From Roseobacter sp. (GTDB lineage Bacteria; Pseudomonadota; Alphaproteobacteria; Rhodobacterales; Rhodobacteraceae), in contig JADFAE010000005.1 of the NCBI GenBank assembly GCA_015665415.1, positions 186,001-250,000 on the forward strand: a DNA stretch of 64,000 nt. Reading direction: 5' to 3'. The notes beneath the pieces are model-generated. The model was given only the letters and a program-made list of their open reading frames with translations, had not been told where the DNA came from and searched no databases. The translations under genes were made by a program, and so were the position numbers. Below are positions 1 to 10,689 of the stretch, one piece after another (within the stretch, counting starts at the first letter, position 1; the number at the start of each line of letters is the position of its first letter).

Positions 1-833
<833 letters not shown>

Positions 834-921
834 TCATAGGGGGCGGGTTGGGATGTGCACCTGCAAAATTCGCAACTATCGGATAAATTTCGCGATAGTC
901 ATTCGTTATATTGTAATATAG

Positions 922-927
922 TATAAT
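922..927 (+). promoter_or_regulatory. Possible -10 box in front of the Lrp pair
   Basis: A perfect TATAAT sits only about 4 bp before the ATG at 932, inside an AT-rich stretch (about 905-930) that is unusual for this GC-rich window. If used as a -10 element the transcript would be leaderless or nearly so. No convincing -35 box is seen, so the AT-rich stretch may instead be an operator shared with the divergent ilvC. Confidence 0.3.
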
Positions 928-931
928 TTTC

Positions 932-1387
932 ATGCTTGATGATCTTGATCGGCGCATATTGCGCCATATGCAAAGCGACCCGGACCAGTCGATTCCCGAT
1001 CTGGCAACGCGCCTGGGCCTGACGCCTTCGCGGCTGTCGCGCCGCCTGGAGAAGCTGCGTGAGGGGGGCGTGCTCTTGGGGCTGCGCGCCGTGATCGACT
1101 GGCGTGCGCTTGGCTACGCGGTCGAGGTCTCGCTGCGCATCACCCTGGACAAGACCAATCCGCGGGCCTTTGATGAATTCACTGTCGAGGCGCGCGCGAT
1201 CCCAGAGGTCTTGGAAATCCAGACCTTTCTGGGCCAGGTGGATGTGCGGCTCTCGGTGATTGCCCGCGACATGGCGCATTACCAGGAGATCTATCGCAGC
1301 AGCATCCTGACCCTGCCGCATATCGCCGACATCGAGGCGCTGATGCATGTGGCGCGGATCAAAACCGATGAAAGCCTGCCGCTATGA
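932..1387 (+). CDS. Lrp/AsnC family transcriptional regulator (first of a tandem pair)
   Basis: A 151-residue regulator with the usual two-part layout: an N-terminal winged helix-turn-helix (about residues 4-60, beginning LDDLDRRILRHMQ, recognition region LGLTPSRLSRRLEKL) and a C-terminal RAM/effector-binding domain (about 68-140). Lrp/AsnC proteins form dimers or octamers and sense amino acids. Its stop overlaps the start of the next Lrp gene by 4 bp (ATGA), so the two are translationally coupled. It diverges from ilvC, suggesting branched-chain amino acid control (inference). A siroheme-decarboxylase role, known for some Lrp-like pairs, is unlikely because no heme d1 genes are nearby. Confidence 0.92.
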   Translation: MLDDLDRRILRHMQSDPDQSIPDLATRLGLTPSRLSRRLEKLREGGVLLGLRAVIDWRALGYAVEVSLRITLDKTNPRAFDEFTVEARAIPEVLEIQTFLGQVDVRLSVIARDMAHYQEIYRSSILTLPHIADIEALMHVARIKTDESLPL

Positions 1388-1842
1388 ATGATTTGGACGC
1401 CATCGACTTTGGCCTGCTGCGCGCACTCAGCCAGGATGCAAGCCAATCGGCTGGGGCGCTGGGGCGCGCTTTGGGCCTCAGCCAGCCTGCCACCTGGCGG
1501 CGGATCAAACGGTTGCAGGATCTCGGCATCATCACCGGGCGACGCCTGGATCTCGACCGCGAAAAGCTGGGCTTTGGCGTCACCGTCTTTTTGGGCATCA
1601 AGCTTGGCACCAAGGGCCGCGTCAGCCTGGAGGATTTTGAACGCGCGGTTTGCGCCATCCCCGAAGTCCAGACGGTGGAGCATGTGTTGGGCCTATATGA
1701 CTACCGCCTGCGGGTCACAGCGCGCGATATTGCCGATTTTGAACGGGTGCTGCGCCGCCGGATCATGCTTTTGCCCGGGGTTGGATCTGTAGACGCCAAT
1801 GTTCTGCTGAGCGAAGAGCGGCGACCTGGCCCCTTGGCTTGA
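1384..1842 (+). CDS. Lrp/AsnC family transcriptional regulator (second of a tandem pair)
   Basis: A 152-residue paralogue of the preceding gene. The N-terminal HTH (about residues 3-55, LGLSQPATWRRIKRL in the recognition region) is followed by the RAM domain (about 65-140). It starts inside the stop codon of the first regulator (4-bp overlap), so the two are probably made in fixed ratio and could form a hetero-oligomer; this is inferred from coupling only. The effector is unknown. Confidence 0.9.
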   Translation: MNDLDAIDFGLLRALSQDASQSAGALGRALGLSQPATWRRIKRLQDLGIITGRRLDLDREKLGFGVTVFLGIKLGTKGRVSLEDFERAVCAIPEVQTVEHVLGLYDYRLRVTARDIADFERVLRRRIMLLPGVGSVDANVLLSEERRPGPLA

Positions 1843-2015
1843 CTAGAAACTTTGTTTCCCATCGGAAACTTGATTGGCGAAAACCGCATCGCTTTGTGTC
1901 GGATCACGGCTACCCTTGGCGGTGAAACTTGCCAGTATCAGCCTCCGCCGGGAGGAGAACCGTCGTATACTGCGGTCGACTGACCGGATGGCGTAAATAC
2001 AGGGAGGCCGCAACA

Positions 2016-3140
2016 ATGGCACTATTGGACACTGTGGACCCAACAGGTCTTGATGAATTTTCCGTGGTCTTCACCGACCGCTCGCTCAACCATATGTCGA
2101 AGACCTTCCAGACGGTGATGCTGGACATCAATGCGATGTTGAAACAGGTCTACAAGGCCGAAGCTGTGGCGCTGGTGCCCGGTGGCGGCACCTATGCGAT
2201 GGAGGCGGTGGCGCGTCAGTTTGCCCGGGGGGAATCCGCCCTGGTGGTACGCAATGGCTGGTTCTCCTACCGTTGGAGCCAGATCTTCGAGGCGGGGGGC
2301 TTCACCTCCTCCGCCACGGTGATGAAGGCGCGCCGCTCCGGCAATGAGTTGCAATCCGCCTTTGCGCCCGCTCCCATCGATGAGGTGGTCGAGGCGATCC
2401 GCTCTGAAAAACCCGGCATCGTCTTTGCTCCTCATGTCGAAACGGCAGCTGGCGTCATCCTGCCTGATGATTATGTCACCGCCATGGCTGCTGCGGCCCA
2501 TGAGGTGGGCGCGCTGATGGTGCTGGATTGTATCGCCTCTGGCTGTGCCTGGATCGACATGGCAGCCACCGGTGTGGATGTGCTGATCTCGGCCCCGCAA
2601 AAAGGCTGGAGCGCATCGCCCTCTGCTGGTCTGGTGATGATGTCGACCCGCGCCCTGGCCCGGATGGAAGAGACCACTTCGGACAGTTTTGCCCTGAACC
2701 TCAAGCAATGGCGCGCAATCATGAAGGCCTATGAGGATGGTGGTCACGCCTATCACGCTACCATGCCCACAGATGCGCTGCGGGCCTTCCGTGACACCAT
2801 GCTGGAAACCCGCGACTACGGCTTTGAAACGCTGCGTGATGCGCAATGGGCGCTGGGGGACGGGGTGCGCCAGATGCTGCGCGACAAGGGCATCAAATCC
2901 GTCGCCGCTGAGGGCTTTGGCGCGCCGGGTGTGGTGGTCAGCTATACCGAAGACCCCGAGATCCAGACCGGCAAGAAATTCCTCGCCCAGGGCATGCAGA
3001 TTGCTGCAGGCGTGCCGCTGCAATGCGATGAGCCAGAAGGGTTTCGCACCTTCCGTCTCGGCCTCTTTGGTCTCGACAAGCTCTATGACGTGGATGCCAC
3101 CCTGCTACGTCTGAAGAAAGTGATTGAAGAGGTCCTCTGA
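2016..3140 (+). CDS. Class-V PLP-dependent aminotransferase
   Basis: A 374-residue aminotransferase of the alanine-glyoxylate/serine-pyruvate type. The ATG at 2016 is chosen because AGGGAGG lies about 9 bp upstream; an in-frame extension to 1929 has no such site. VPGGGTYAME (about residues 50-60) fits the N-terminal cofactor-binding loop, VLDCIASG holds the Asp that contacts the pyridine ring, and LISAPQKGWSAS supplies the Schiff-base lysine at residue 196. Substrate cannot be read from sequence; branched-chain or glyoxylate transamination are candidates. It follows the Lrp pair after about 170 bp and ends just before a strong terminator hairpin, so it looks like a single-gene unit. Confidence 0.85.
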   Translation: MALLDTVDPTGLDEFSVVFTDRSLNHMSKTFQTVMLDINAMLKQVYKAEAVALVPGGGTYAMEAVARQFARGESALVVRNGWFSYRWSQIFEAGGFTSSATVMKARRSGNELQSAFAPAPIDEVVEAIRSEKPGIVFAPHVETAAGVILPDDYVTAMAAAAHEVGALMVLDCIASGCAWIDMAATGVDVLISAPQKGWSASPSAGLVMMSTRALARMEETTSDSFALNLKQWRAIMKAYEDGGHAYHATMPTDALRAFRDTMLETRDYGFETLRDAQWALGDGVRQMLRDKGIKSVAAEGFGAPGVVVSYTEDPEIQTGKKFLAQGMQIAAGVPLQCDEPEGFRTFRLGLFGLDKLYDVDATLLRLKKVIEEVL

Positions 3141-3180
3141 GCACTTTTTCATTTTGCCAGAAAATACCTCCGCCGGAGGC

Positions 3181-3212
3181 ACCGGCTTTCCCTCGGGAAA
3201 GCCGGTTTCTTT
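3181..3212 (+). terminator. Rho-independent terminator of the aminotransferase gene
   Basis: A perfect 12-bp stem (3181-3192 pairing with 3195-3206, arm ACCGGCTTTCCC, very short loop) is followed by a T-rich run (TTTCTTTT). It lies 40 bp after the aminotransferase stop and abuts the 3' end of the convergent hydroxylase gene. Confidence 0.85.
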
Positions 3213-4423
3213 TATTTCACCCCAAGGCCCATCTGCATCAGGGTTCGCCGTACCGGTGCCATGGAATACAACGCATTGAGGCCAAAGGCGCGCAGATCGC
3301 GCAGGGGGCGTGGCGTCAGCATCGAGGTGCGGTTGAGCAGATCAATCCCCTTGATCCGCAGCATGATCTCACTGTGACGGGCCTTGTGATAGGCGCTGAG
3401 CATCTGCGCATCCCCCAGCCCTTCGGGGCGGGTCTGGGCCAGCTCGATCAGGCAGCGCAGATCCCCCAGTGACATGTTCAGCCCCTGGGCCCCAATTGGG
3501 GGTACAACATGGGCGGCCTCGGCCATCAGCGCCAGACGTTCGCCGTCCAGCCGCACCGCTGATTGGCTGATGATCGGCCAGATGCTGCGGCGCGAGGCCA
3601 GTTTCAGATCGCCAAACAAGCCACAAGAGCGGCGGGTCATCTCGGCCTCGAACTGTTCCGGCGCCATGTGCAGCAGCTCATCCGCACGCGGTCCCCGCTC
3701 CATCCAGACAATCGCCGACGAAGGCTGCCCTTGATAATCGGGCAGCGGCACCAGGGTGAAAGGCCCGCCAGAGCGGTGGATCTCAGTGGAGACATTTTCG
3801 TGAGGCACCGGGTGGGTCACCGCAAAGGCCAGGGCCTTTTGCCCATAGCGGGTGGTCTTGACCTCAATTGCGGCGGCGTTGCGCATCGGAGAATTGCGCC
3901 CGTCACAGGCCAGCACCAGTTTTGCCCGTACCCGGCTGCCATCGCTGAGGCTGACCCGGGCCTCATTCAGACGGGTGAACAGGGCAGAGGTGCCGGTGCC
4001 TGCGCGAAAATCCACATTCGGCAGCTCATGGATGCGCTTGAGCAGCTCACGCCGCAGCAGCCAGTTGGGCAGGTTCCAGCCAAAGGGCCGGTCCGAAATA
4101 TCAGAGGCGTTGAAATCCTTGACGATACGGGCGCTGGGCGCGGCCCCGCCGGCATCGACAATGCGCATGATCTGCAAGGGCGCGGCGTGATCGGCCAGCG
4201 CAGGCCAGATGCCGAATCGGTCCAGCAGCTCTTGGGCGGGTTGCAAAAAGGCGGTGGTGCGCAGATCGGACCCGGCCGCATCGCGTTCGGTGACCGGAGG
4301 CGTTGGATCGACGCAGATCACCTTGAACCCGGCCGCCCCAAAGCAAGCCGCTGCGGTCAAGCCGGCGACTCCGCCGCCGGAAATCAGAATGTCACAGGTT
4401 TCGCTCTCACCGGTCTGTTTCAT
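3212..4423 (-). CDS. UbiH/UbiF/COQ6-family FAD-dependent monooxygenase
   Basis: A 403-residue flavoprotein hydroxylase of the ubiquinone-biosynthesis family, expected to hydroxylate the aromatic ring of a polyprenylated ubiquinone precursor using NAD(P)H and O2. Signature elements: N-terminal ADP-binding GGGVAGLTAAA (about residues 16-26), the mid-protein DG motif ACDGRNSPMR, and the C-terminal FAD motif GAQGLNMSLGD. Length is normal. Which ring position it acts on cannot be decided here; Rhodobacterales carry several paralogues. It is convergent with the aminotransferase. Confidence 0.88.
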   Translation of the reverse strand: MKQTGESETCDILISGGGVAGLTAAACFGAAGFKVICVDPTPPVTERDAAGSDLRTTAFLQPAQELLDRFGIWPALADHAAPLQIMRIVDAGGAAPSARIVKDFNASDISDRPFGWNLPNWLLRRELLKRIHELPNVDFRAGTGTSALFTRLNEARVSLSDGSRVRAKLVLACDGRNSPMRNAAAIEVKTTRYGQKALAFAVTHPVPHENVSTEIHRSGGPFTLVPLPDYQGQPSSAIVWMERGPRADELLHMAPEQFEAEMTRRSCGLFGDLKLASRRSIWPIISQSAVRLDGERLALMAEAAHVVPPIGAQGLNMSLGDLRCLIELAQTRPEGLGDAQMLSAYHKARHSEIMLRIKGIDLLNRTSMLTPRPLRDLRAFGLNALYSMAPVRRTLMQMGLGVK

Positions 4424-4521
4424 TGCCCTGCCTTTCCTATCTCCTGATCAGATAGGCCCGCAGGCAGGGCAATGACAAGCGGCATAGTGTCCGCTGTCCG
4501 GGCTTGGGCCAAGAATGGCCG

Positions 4522-4773
4522 CTAGCCGCGGGAAATTGCGATCAAAAGGATGAAGATCACCGGCACCAGGGCAACCGCAGGCAGGTAGAGGCCTGGAATG
4601 CCAAATAACAGGATGGAGCAGCCCCAGAGGCAGACAAGACTGGCGAGGGCGTAGATGAAATTCTCTTCCGCGCCATAGGCGATCTCTTTGGAAATCCGTC
4701 CCAACAGCGGGATGGCAAAGAGCATGCGTTGCCACAGGGGCAGATGGTCGGGGAGGGTGTAGGCAAGCGCCAT
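4522..4773 (-). CDS. Small membrane protein, unknown function
   Basis: An 83-residue protein with two hydrophobic stretches (about residues 40-57 and 60-79), consistent with a small two-pass inner-membrane protein. No enzyme motif is visible and I do not recognise the family. It lies between the UbiH-type hydroxylase and the HAD phosphatase, all on the same strand, and may be co-transcribed with them. Confidence 0.6.
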   Translation of the reverse strand: MALAYTLPDHLPLWQRMLFAIPLLGRISKEIAYGAEENFIYALASLVCLWGCSILLFGIPGLYLPAVALVPVIFILLIAISRG

Positions 4774-4935
4774 GCGGTGATCCTTTTGGGTTTGGTTCGC
4801 CGCTGGATATAGGATCGAAAATATGCATTTGGGAGGGCTGTTTTGCTTGCAGCTGCCCTGTTTGCCTGCGGCAGAGTGCCTCGCGTCCTCGCGTCCTGGC
4901 GGGCAGAGGGCGGGCAGGCGGCAGGCAGGCGCGGG

Positions 4936-5583
4936 TTACAGGAGTTTGGCCAGAAACCCTGAAAGATCATCGGTGTGATGATGGATGTGATCCTCTTGGG
5001 CCAGCGCATCGGGAGCAACATGTACGGTGCGCATGCCCATGGCATGGGGTGCGTTCAGGTTGCGTGGGTCATCCTCGAACATGGCGGCCTGCTCCGACTG
5101 GATGCCCGCCTTGGCAAACACCATATCAAAGGCCGCGCGTTCCGGTTTGGGGCGGAAATCCGCATGTTCGACGCCAAAAATCCCATCAAACAGTCCCGAC
5201 AAGCCACGGGCCGCAAGCACCCGCTCGGCGTAGGGCGCGCTGCCATTGGTGTAGACAAAGCTCTTGCCGGGCAAGGCCCGAATCCGGTCCGCAAGATCGG
5301 CGTCTTTTTCCAGGTGATCCAGCGAGATGTCATGCACCGCTTCAAGATAGGGCAGCGGATCCATGTCATGGTCGCGCATCAACCCGGCCAATGTGGTGCC
5401 ATGTTCGCGCCAGTAATGGCTGCGTAAACGGTCTGCCTCCGCTTGATCGACCCCAAGTTCAGCCATGACATAATCCGTCATCTTGACCTCGATCTGATCA
5501 AACAGCCGGGCCGAAGGGTGATACAGCGTGTTGTCCAGATCAAAGACCCAGTGACGCACATGAGAGAAGGAATTTTTGACCAT
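4936..5583 (-). CDS. HAD-superfamily pyrimidine 5'-nucleotidase-type phosphatase
   Basis: A 215-residue HAD hydrolase. Motif I is FDLDNTLY (nucleophile and acid Asp, about residues 14-21), motif II is VYTNGS, motif III contains the KPE lysine (FRPKPERAAFD), and motif IV is MFEDDPRNL. This arrangement matches the SDT1/pyrimidine 5'-nucleotidase branch, which dephosphorylates UMP/CMP-like nucleotides in the cytoplasm. The ATG at 5583 is preferred over an upstream in-frame extension because the extension lacks HAD-family character. It diverges from a GntR regulator. Confidence 0.87.
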   Translation of the reverse strand: MVKNSFSHVRHWVFDLDNTLYHPSARLFDQIEVKMTDYVMAELGVDQAEADRLRSHYWREHGTTLAGLMRDHDMDPLPYLEAVHDISLDHLEKDADLADRIRALPGKSFVYTNGSAPYAERVLAARGLSGLFDGIFGVEHADFRPKPERAAFDMVFAKAGIQSEQAAMFEDDPRNLNAPHAMGMRTVHVAPDALAQEDHIHHHTDDLSGFLAKLL

Positions 5584-5736
5584 AGGCAGGCAGTAGGCAA
5601 AGGTGACGTCGGAATCAATGCTTCGATTGTCCGTTGTTGGGCTTTTCCCCAGGGCATTTCGTCCCAAACTGGCGCTGAGGCTTGAATGACGGGCCGGGAC
5701 CTGTAGGAATACCCTCCAACTTGTGCGGGAAATCAG

Positions 5737-6381
5737 ATGAACCAGAGCCGAAGCAACCAGAACGACGCCTATTCCCTGATCCTGGAAGCGATCGATGTTG
5801 GCGTGTACAAACCCGGTGACCGTCTGGTCGAAAGCGATCTGGCCGAACGGTTCGGGGTGTCGCGCACGCCGATCCGCGAGGCCCTGCAGCGGTTGGAAAC
5901 CCAATCCCTGCTAGAGCGGGACGGGCGCTCGCTGATCGTGGCTTCATTGGACCACAACCAGATGGCCGAACTCTATATGGTGCGGCGCGAGCTGGAAGGT
6001 CTGGCGGCCAGTCTGGCCGCCCGGCATGCCACCGCGGAAGAAGTCCGGGTGCTCAAGGATATGGTCGCCGAAGATGACGCGCTGATCGAAAACCCCACCG
6101 AATTGGCCAAGGCCAACCGCCGCTTTCACGAACAGATTCACCTGGCCTCGCACAACCGCTATCTGGTGCAGCAGTTGAATCTGGTGCATCGCTCTATGGC
6201 GCTGATGGCAACCACCTCGCTGGCAGCCGAAGGGCGCGGAGAAATCGCTCAGGCAGAGCACAAGCGCATTGTCGCCGCCATTGAGGCGCGGGACGAGGCC
6301 GCAGCGGGACAGGCCTTGAAGGATCACATCTCTGTCGCCTTCATGACCCGTCTGAAGCAGGATGCGGGGGCGCGGGGCTAG
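5737..6381 (+). CDS. GntR-family regulator, FCD (FadR-type) subgroup
   Basis: A 214-residue regulator. Residues about 10-75 form the winged helix (RFGVSRTPIREALQRLE), and residues about 80-205 form the all-helical FCD ligand domain, in which metal-binding FCD residues usually lie (NRRFHEQIH, and the later H of EHKRI). It diverges from the HAD phosphatase. Its 3' end overlaps the 3' end of the convergent glycosyltransferase by about 41 bp. The target and ligand are not evident. Confidence 0.9.
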   Translation: MNQSRSNQNDAYSLILEAIDVGVYKPGDRLVESDLAERFGVSRTPIREALQRLETQSLLERDGRSLIVASLDHNQMAELYMVRRELEGLAASLAARHATAEEVRVLKDMVAEDDALIENPTELAKANRRFHEQIHLASHNRYLVQQLNLVHRSMALMATTSLAAEGRGEIAQAEHKRIVAAIEARDEAAAGQALKDHISVAFMTRLKQDAGARG

Positions 6382-8452
6382 GATCGCTGTTGGCGCTTGC
6401 CTGAGGCGACGAGCCCTCAAACTGTTGATTTGTATCGCTGGCTTTAGTCGCGAGATGCGCCTGTGTCGCGAGATGGGCCTGGGCATCCCTGTCTGGCGGA
6501 TGCAGCCCATGGCTGGTCTTGTCCCAGAAAAAGGGATGAAACAGCAGCTCATATAGCGCCTTGTAGACCGCAATGGGCCCCATCAGGAAATAGATCGGCA
6601 GGCACAGCGCCCAGGCTGCAAGATCCGGGCGACGGGCGCTAAAGGCGGCGACCACCGCGATGCTGATCCCCAGCACTTCAAAGAAGAGCAAGGAGGAGAC
6701 GACCAGCTGAACCATCAGCTCCGGCACAAGCGCCTGGCTGGGGTGGGCAAACCCCAAAAGCACCAGCCAATAGCTCCACAGAAAGGGGGCCAGCAGGAAT
6801 TGCCCGACGGCCCCAAGGAAGAAGGCCTGAAAGCCGAGAAAGCCACGCCAGCCAAGATCCCGGGCAAGCTGCACCGGACGGCGTATATGGACCAGATAGG
6901 TGGCCATGAAGCCCTTGAGCCAGCGCGACCTTTGGCGGATCCAGGCGCGCGGATGGCACGCGGCCTCTTCATAGGTGGCGCTGGCCAGCATCTGGGTACG
7001 ATAGCCCGCGCGAAACAGTCGCACCCCCAGATCGGCATCTTCGGTGACGTTGTGGGAATCCCAGCCCCCCAGACGGTCCAGGACGTGACGGCGCACAAAC
7101 ATGGTGGTGCCGCCCAGAGGCACCACCAGCCCCATCCGGGCAATGCCGGGCAGGACAATGCGAAACCAGCTGGCATATTCCAGAGTAAAGCAGCGAGAGA
7201 TCCAGTTGGCGCGCGGATTGTAATAATCCAGCACGCCCTGCAGGCAGGCCACCTCTGGCGGGGCGCTGGCAAAAGCGGCTGCAACCTGCTGCAGCTGATC
7301 CGGTTGGGGCGCATCTTCGGCATCCCAGACCCCGATGATCTCCCCGCGGCAGAAATTCAGCGCATAGTTCATCGCGCGTGGCTTGGTCCGCAAATCCCCC
7401 CAGGTGGGGACTTCGACAACCTTGATCCAGCTCGGCAGCCGGGTGTCATTGATGGCCTGACGGGTCACAGTGTCGCCTTCCTCGAGAACCAAAAGGACCT
7501 CCAGCCGGTCCCGGGGGTATTTGAGGCGGCGCAGGCGCTTGAGCAGCACCGCACTGATTTCAGCCTCGCAATAGAGCGGAGCCAGGACAGAGATCATCGG
7601 CAAGGTGCTGCTGTGCGGCAGCTGCTCTGGACGCAGGGGAGTGGCGCTTGGCTGGGACAGATGCGCGATCAGACCGCAGAATTTAAGCCCGGCAAAAAAC
7701 ACCAGCAGGATGAAGGCCAGGCCGCAAAGCAGGGTAAAAGCCATGCGCGGGAACAGAAGCACCAGAGGCAGCAAGGTGCTGAACGGCAACAACTGCCTGA
7801 TCGGGGTGTTGGTCTGATGAAACAGGAAGCGAGAGCTGGGGCCGGGGATGATGCTTTCGCTGGCACGACGGGCGATTGAGGCTTTGAAATGCTGCAACAA
7901 AAGCCCGGAGATCTGCGCCCGGGGGGCCAGCACGGGAATGAAAGGGCCAAAACACTCGGTCAGCACCTGCTTTTGACGCTCAGCTTCGGCGGCATCGGCA
8001 AATGCAATGGCAATGGTATCGCCGAGCTGCACCCATGGGATGGCGCAGTGGCGCAACCAGTATCGGGCGGATTTACGCTGTAGCAGGGGAATGCTGGGGC
8101 GGTGTCTGCTGAGGTCAACAGAGCGCAGTGCCAGGGCTTCGCCGCGAAAGACGCCGGGGATCTCTGCGCGCGGGCAGGGCTTTTTGACGGGCTGCGGAGG
8201 CTGCGCCTGTGCGGTCAGCCGACTGGCGCTCTGCGCGGGCCGATGGGGTGCGGGACTGGGGGAGGGGGGGGCAGTGCTTGGCAGAGACAGCCGCTGCAGG
8301 CGCCCCTGATAGGCCTTTAGCTGGCGCAGGGTGAGGTCGCGGATATCCATGCTCACCGGTTTGGGGCCCGGTGGTGGCGTCACCTTCCCAAGGCCAAGAG
8401 GGCGCAAGGGGCGGCGAAGTCGACGATATCCGCGAGACTGTGAACCGTGCAT
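6341..8452 (-). CDS. Membrane glycosyltransferase family 2 with GspE-N (MshEN)-like N-terminal domain
   Basis: About 703 residues if translation starts at 8452; a second in-frame ATG at 8350 is also possible. The ORF could open further upstream but would then run through the carA terminator. After a Pro-rich N-terminus, a segment around residues 130-195 resembles the MshEN/GspE N-terminal fold (YWLRHCAIPWVQLGD). Then follow two hydrophobic helices and a processive GT2 domain: a DxD-like VWDAEDAPQPDQL, a TED motif (NVTEDADLGVRLFRAGY) and QRSRWLKG (the QxxRW motif of cellulose-synthase-like enzymes), and several C-terminal membrane helices. It probably polymerises and exports a polysaccharide; the sugar is unknown. 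Its last 41 bp overlap the GntR gene tail to tail. Confidence 0.85.
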   Translation of the reverse strand: MHGSQSRGYRRLRRPLRPLGLGKVTPPPGPKPVSMDIRDLTLRQLKAYQGRLQRLSLPSTAPPSPSPAPHRPAQSASRLTAQAQPPQPVKKPCPRAEIPGVFRGEALALRSVDLSRHRPSIPLLQRKSARYWLRHCAIPWVQLGDTIAIAFADAAEAERQKQVLTECFGPFIPVLAPRAQISGLLLQHFKASIARRASESIIPGPSSRFLFHQTNTPIRQLLPFSTLLPLVLLFPRMAFTLLCGLAFILLVFFAGLKFCGLIAHLSQPSATPLRPEQLPHSSTLPMISVLAPLYCEAEISAVLLKRLRRLKYPRDRLEVLLVLEEGDTVTRQAINDTRLPSWIKVVEVPTWGDLRTKPRAMNYALNFCRGEIIGVWDAEDAPQPDQLQQVAAAFASAPPEVACLQGVLDYYNPRANWISRCFTLEYASWFRIVLPGIARMGLVVPLGGTTMFVRRHVLDRLGGWDSHNVTEDADLGVRLFRAGYRTQMLASATYEEAACHPRAWIRQRSRWLKGFMATYLVHIRRPVQLARDLGWRGFLGFQAFFLGAVGQFLLAPFLWSYWLVLLGFAHPSQALVPELMVQLVVSSLLFFEVLGISIAVVAAFSARRPDLAAWALCLPIYFLMGPIAVYKALYELLFHPFFWDKTSHGLHPPDRDAQAHLATQAHLATKASDTNQQFEGSSPQASANSDPSPAPPHPASDGS

Positions 8453-8460
8453 GGAACCAC

Positions 8461-8500
8461 TCAAAACAAAACCCCCGGAAGCATGATGCCTCCGAGGGTG
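8461..8500 (-). terminator. Rho-independent terminator of carA
   Basis: Read on the minus strand, a hairpin (arms roughly 8470-8482 and 8485-8497, core GGAGGCATCATGCTTCC with one mismatch) is followed by TTTTGTTTTG. It lies about 75 bp after the carA stop and before the glycosyltransferase start, which argues that the glycosyltransferase has its own promoter. Confidence 0.75.
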
Positions 8501-8571
8501 GTGAGCGTGTCTTAACAGAGTTTTAACCACAACTGTGGCGGGATATTTTTAACCGGGTATTAACCTAGGGC

Positions 8572-9735
<1,164 letters not shown>

Positions 9736-9932
9736 GACAGAGACTCTCCTGCGGGTGAAATTCATCGGCTTTTAGGGGGCAGCGGTGATGGGGTCAAGTC
9801 CACCTGATATGGCTTTGATCGCAGAACGGCCATTCCTTGCCCTTGCGTCATGCTTAAAGTGGGGGTGCTTGAAATGCGCAAATTGATTGGATAGAGGTGC
9901 GAGTTCCGGTTTCCTCTGGATGGATAGAGAGT

Positions 9933-10406
9933 ATGGATACGCGAACCCTGGTCAACCAGGCTCTGAAACAGGCGATGCGAGACAAGGCGACCCAACGCCT
10001 GACCACGCTGCGTCTGATCAATGCGGCAATCAAGGACAAGGAAATCGCAGCCCGAGGGGGCGATGGCGAAGACAGTATCGGCGACGCGGAAATCCTTGCA
10101 ATCCTTGGCAAGATGACCAAGCAGCGCAACGAAAGCGCACGTGCCTACGAAGAGGGCGGACGGTTGGATCTGGCCGAACGCGAACTGGAAGAAATTGCCA
10201 TCATCGAAGAATTCCTGCCCAAGCAGCTGGATGAAGATGAAATCCGTGCCGCTGTCAAAGCCGCTGTGGTCGAGACCGGTGCGGCATCGATTCGCGACAT
10301 GGGCAAGGTAATGGGGGCTTTGAAGGCAAAGTTCACCGGCCAGATGGATTTTGGCAAAGTTGGCCCCATGGTCAAGGACGAGCTGTGCAAGGACGGCGGC
10401 TGCTAG
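9933..10406 (+). CDS. GatB/YqeY domain protein
   Basis: About 157 residues, entirely made of the YqeY fold that is also the tail of the GatB amidotransferase subunit. Conserved features: RLINAAIKDKEI near residues 25-36, EFLPKQLDEDEI in the middle and the C-terminal GKVMGALKAKFTGQMD tRNA-handling segment. The start at 9933 is preferred because the family begins here (MDTRTLVNQAL). The role is thought to be tRNA- or aminoacylation-related but is not well defined. It diverges from carA and ends at a clear terminator. Confidence 0.9.
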   Translation: MDTRTLVNQALKQAMRDKATQRLTTLRLINAAIKDKEIAARGGDGEDSIGDAEILAILGKMTKQRNESARAYEEGGRLDLAERELEEIAIIEEFLPKQLDEDEIRAAVKAAVVETGAASIRDMGKVMGALKAKFTGQMDFGKVGPMVKDELCKDGGC

Positions 10407-10451
10407 GCGGGCCACCGGCTTTCGAAGCGAAGCGATACCAAGTGTCACACC

Positions 10452-10480
10452 AAGGGATCCGAAGAGCGGGTCCCTTTTTG
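10452..10480 (+). terminator. Rho-independent terminator after the YqeY-like gene
   Basis: An 8-10 bp stem (GGGATCCG / CGGGTCCC with one wobble) with a 5-nt loop followed by TTTTTG, about 50 bp after the stop codon. Confidence 0.8.
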
Positions 10481-10689
10481 TTTGGCCGCTGTCTTTGAAG
10501 TGGATTGCAATCGGCACCGCCCCTTAGGCGCTGGCGGGAAACCTCGAGAATGTGCCGTCACGCGCTGCCGCATTCTTGCGCACACCGGCGGGCGAAACCC
10601 GGGTTTGGCAGTGCTAGGGTGACCTGCTGCGCCATTGACCCATGCAGTTATGTCTTGCGTTTCAGGCTCATTGGGGCCAATCGAAACAT

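Noticed and set aside
2022-3023. Long minus-strand frame over the class-V aminotransferase
   Set aside because: A shadow of GC-rich coding sequence; the plus strand has the ribosome site and PLP motifs.
6743-7879. 378-codon plus-strand frame over the GT2 gene
   Set aside because: Gln/His-rich shadow frame; the minus strand has all GT2 motifs.
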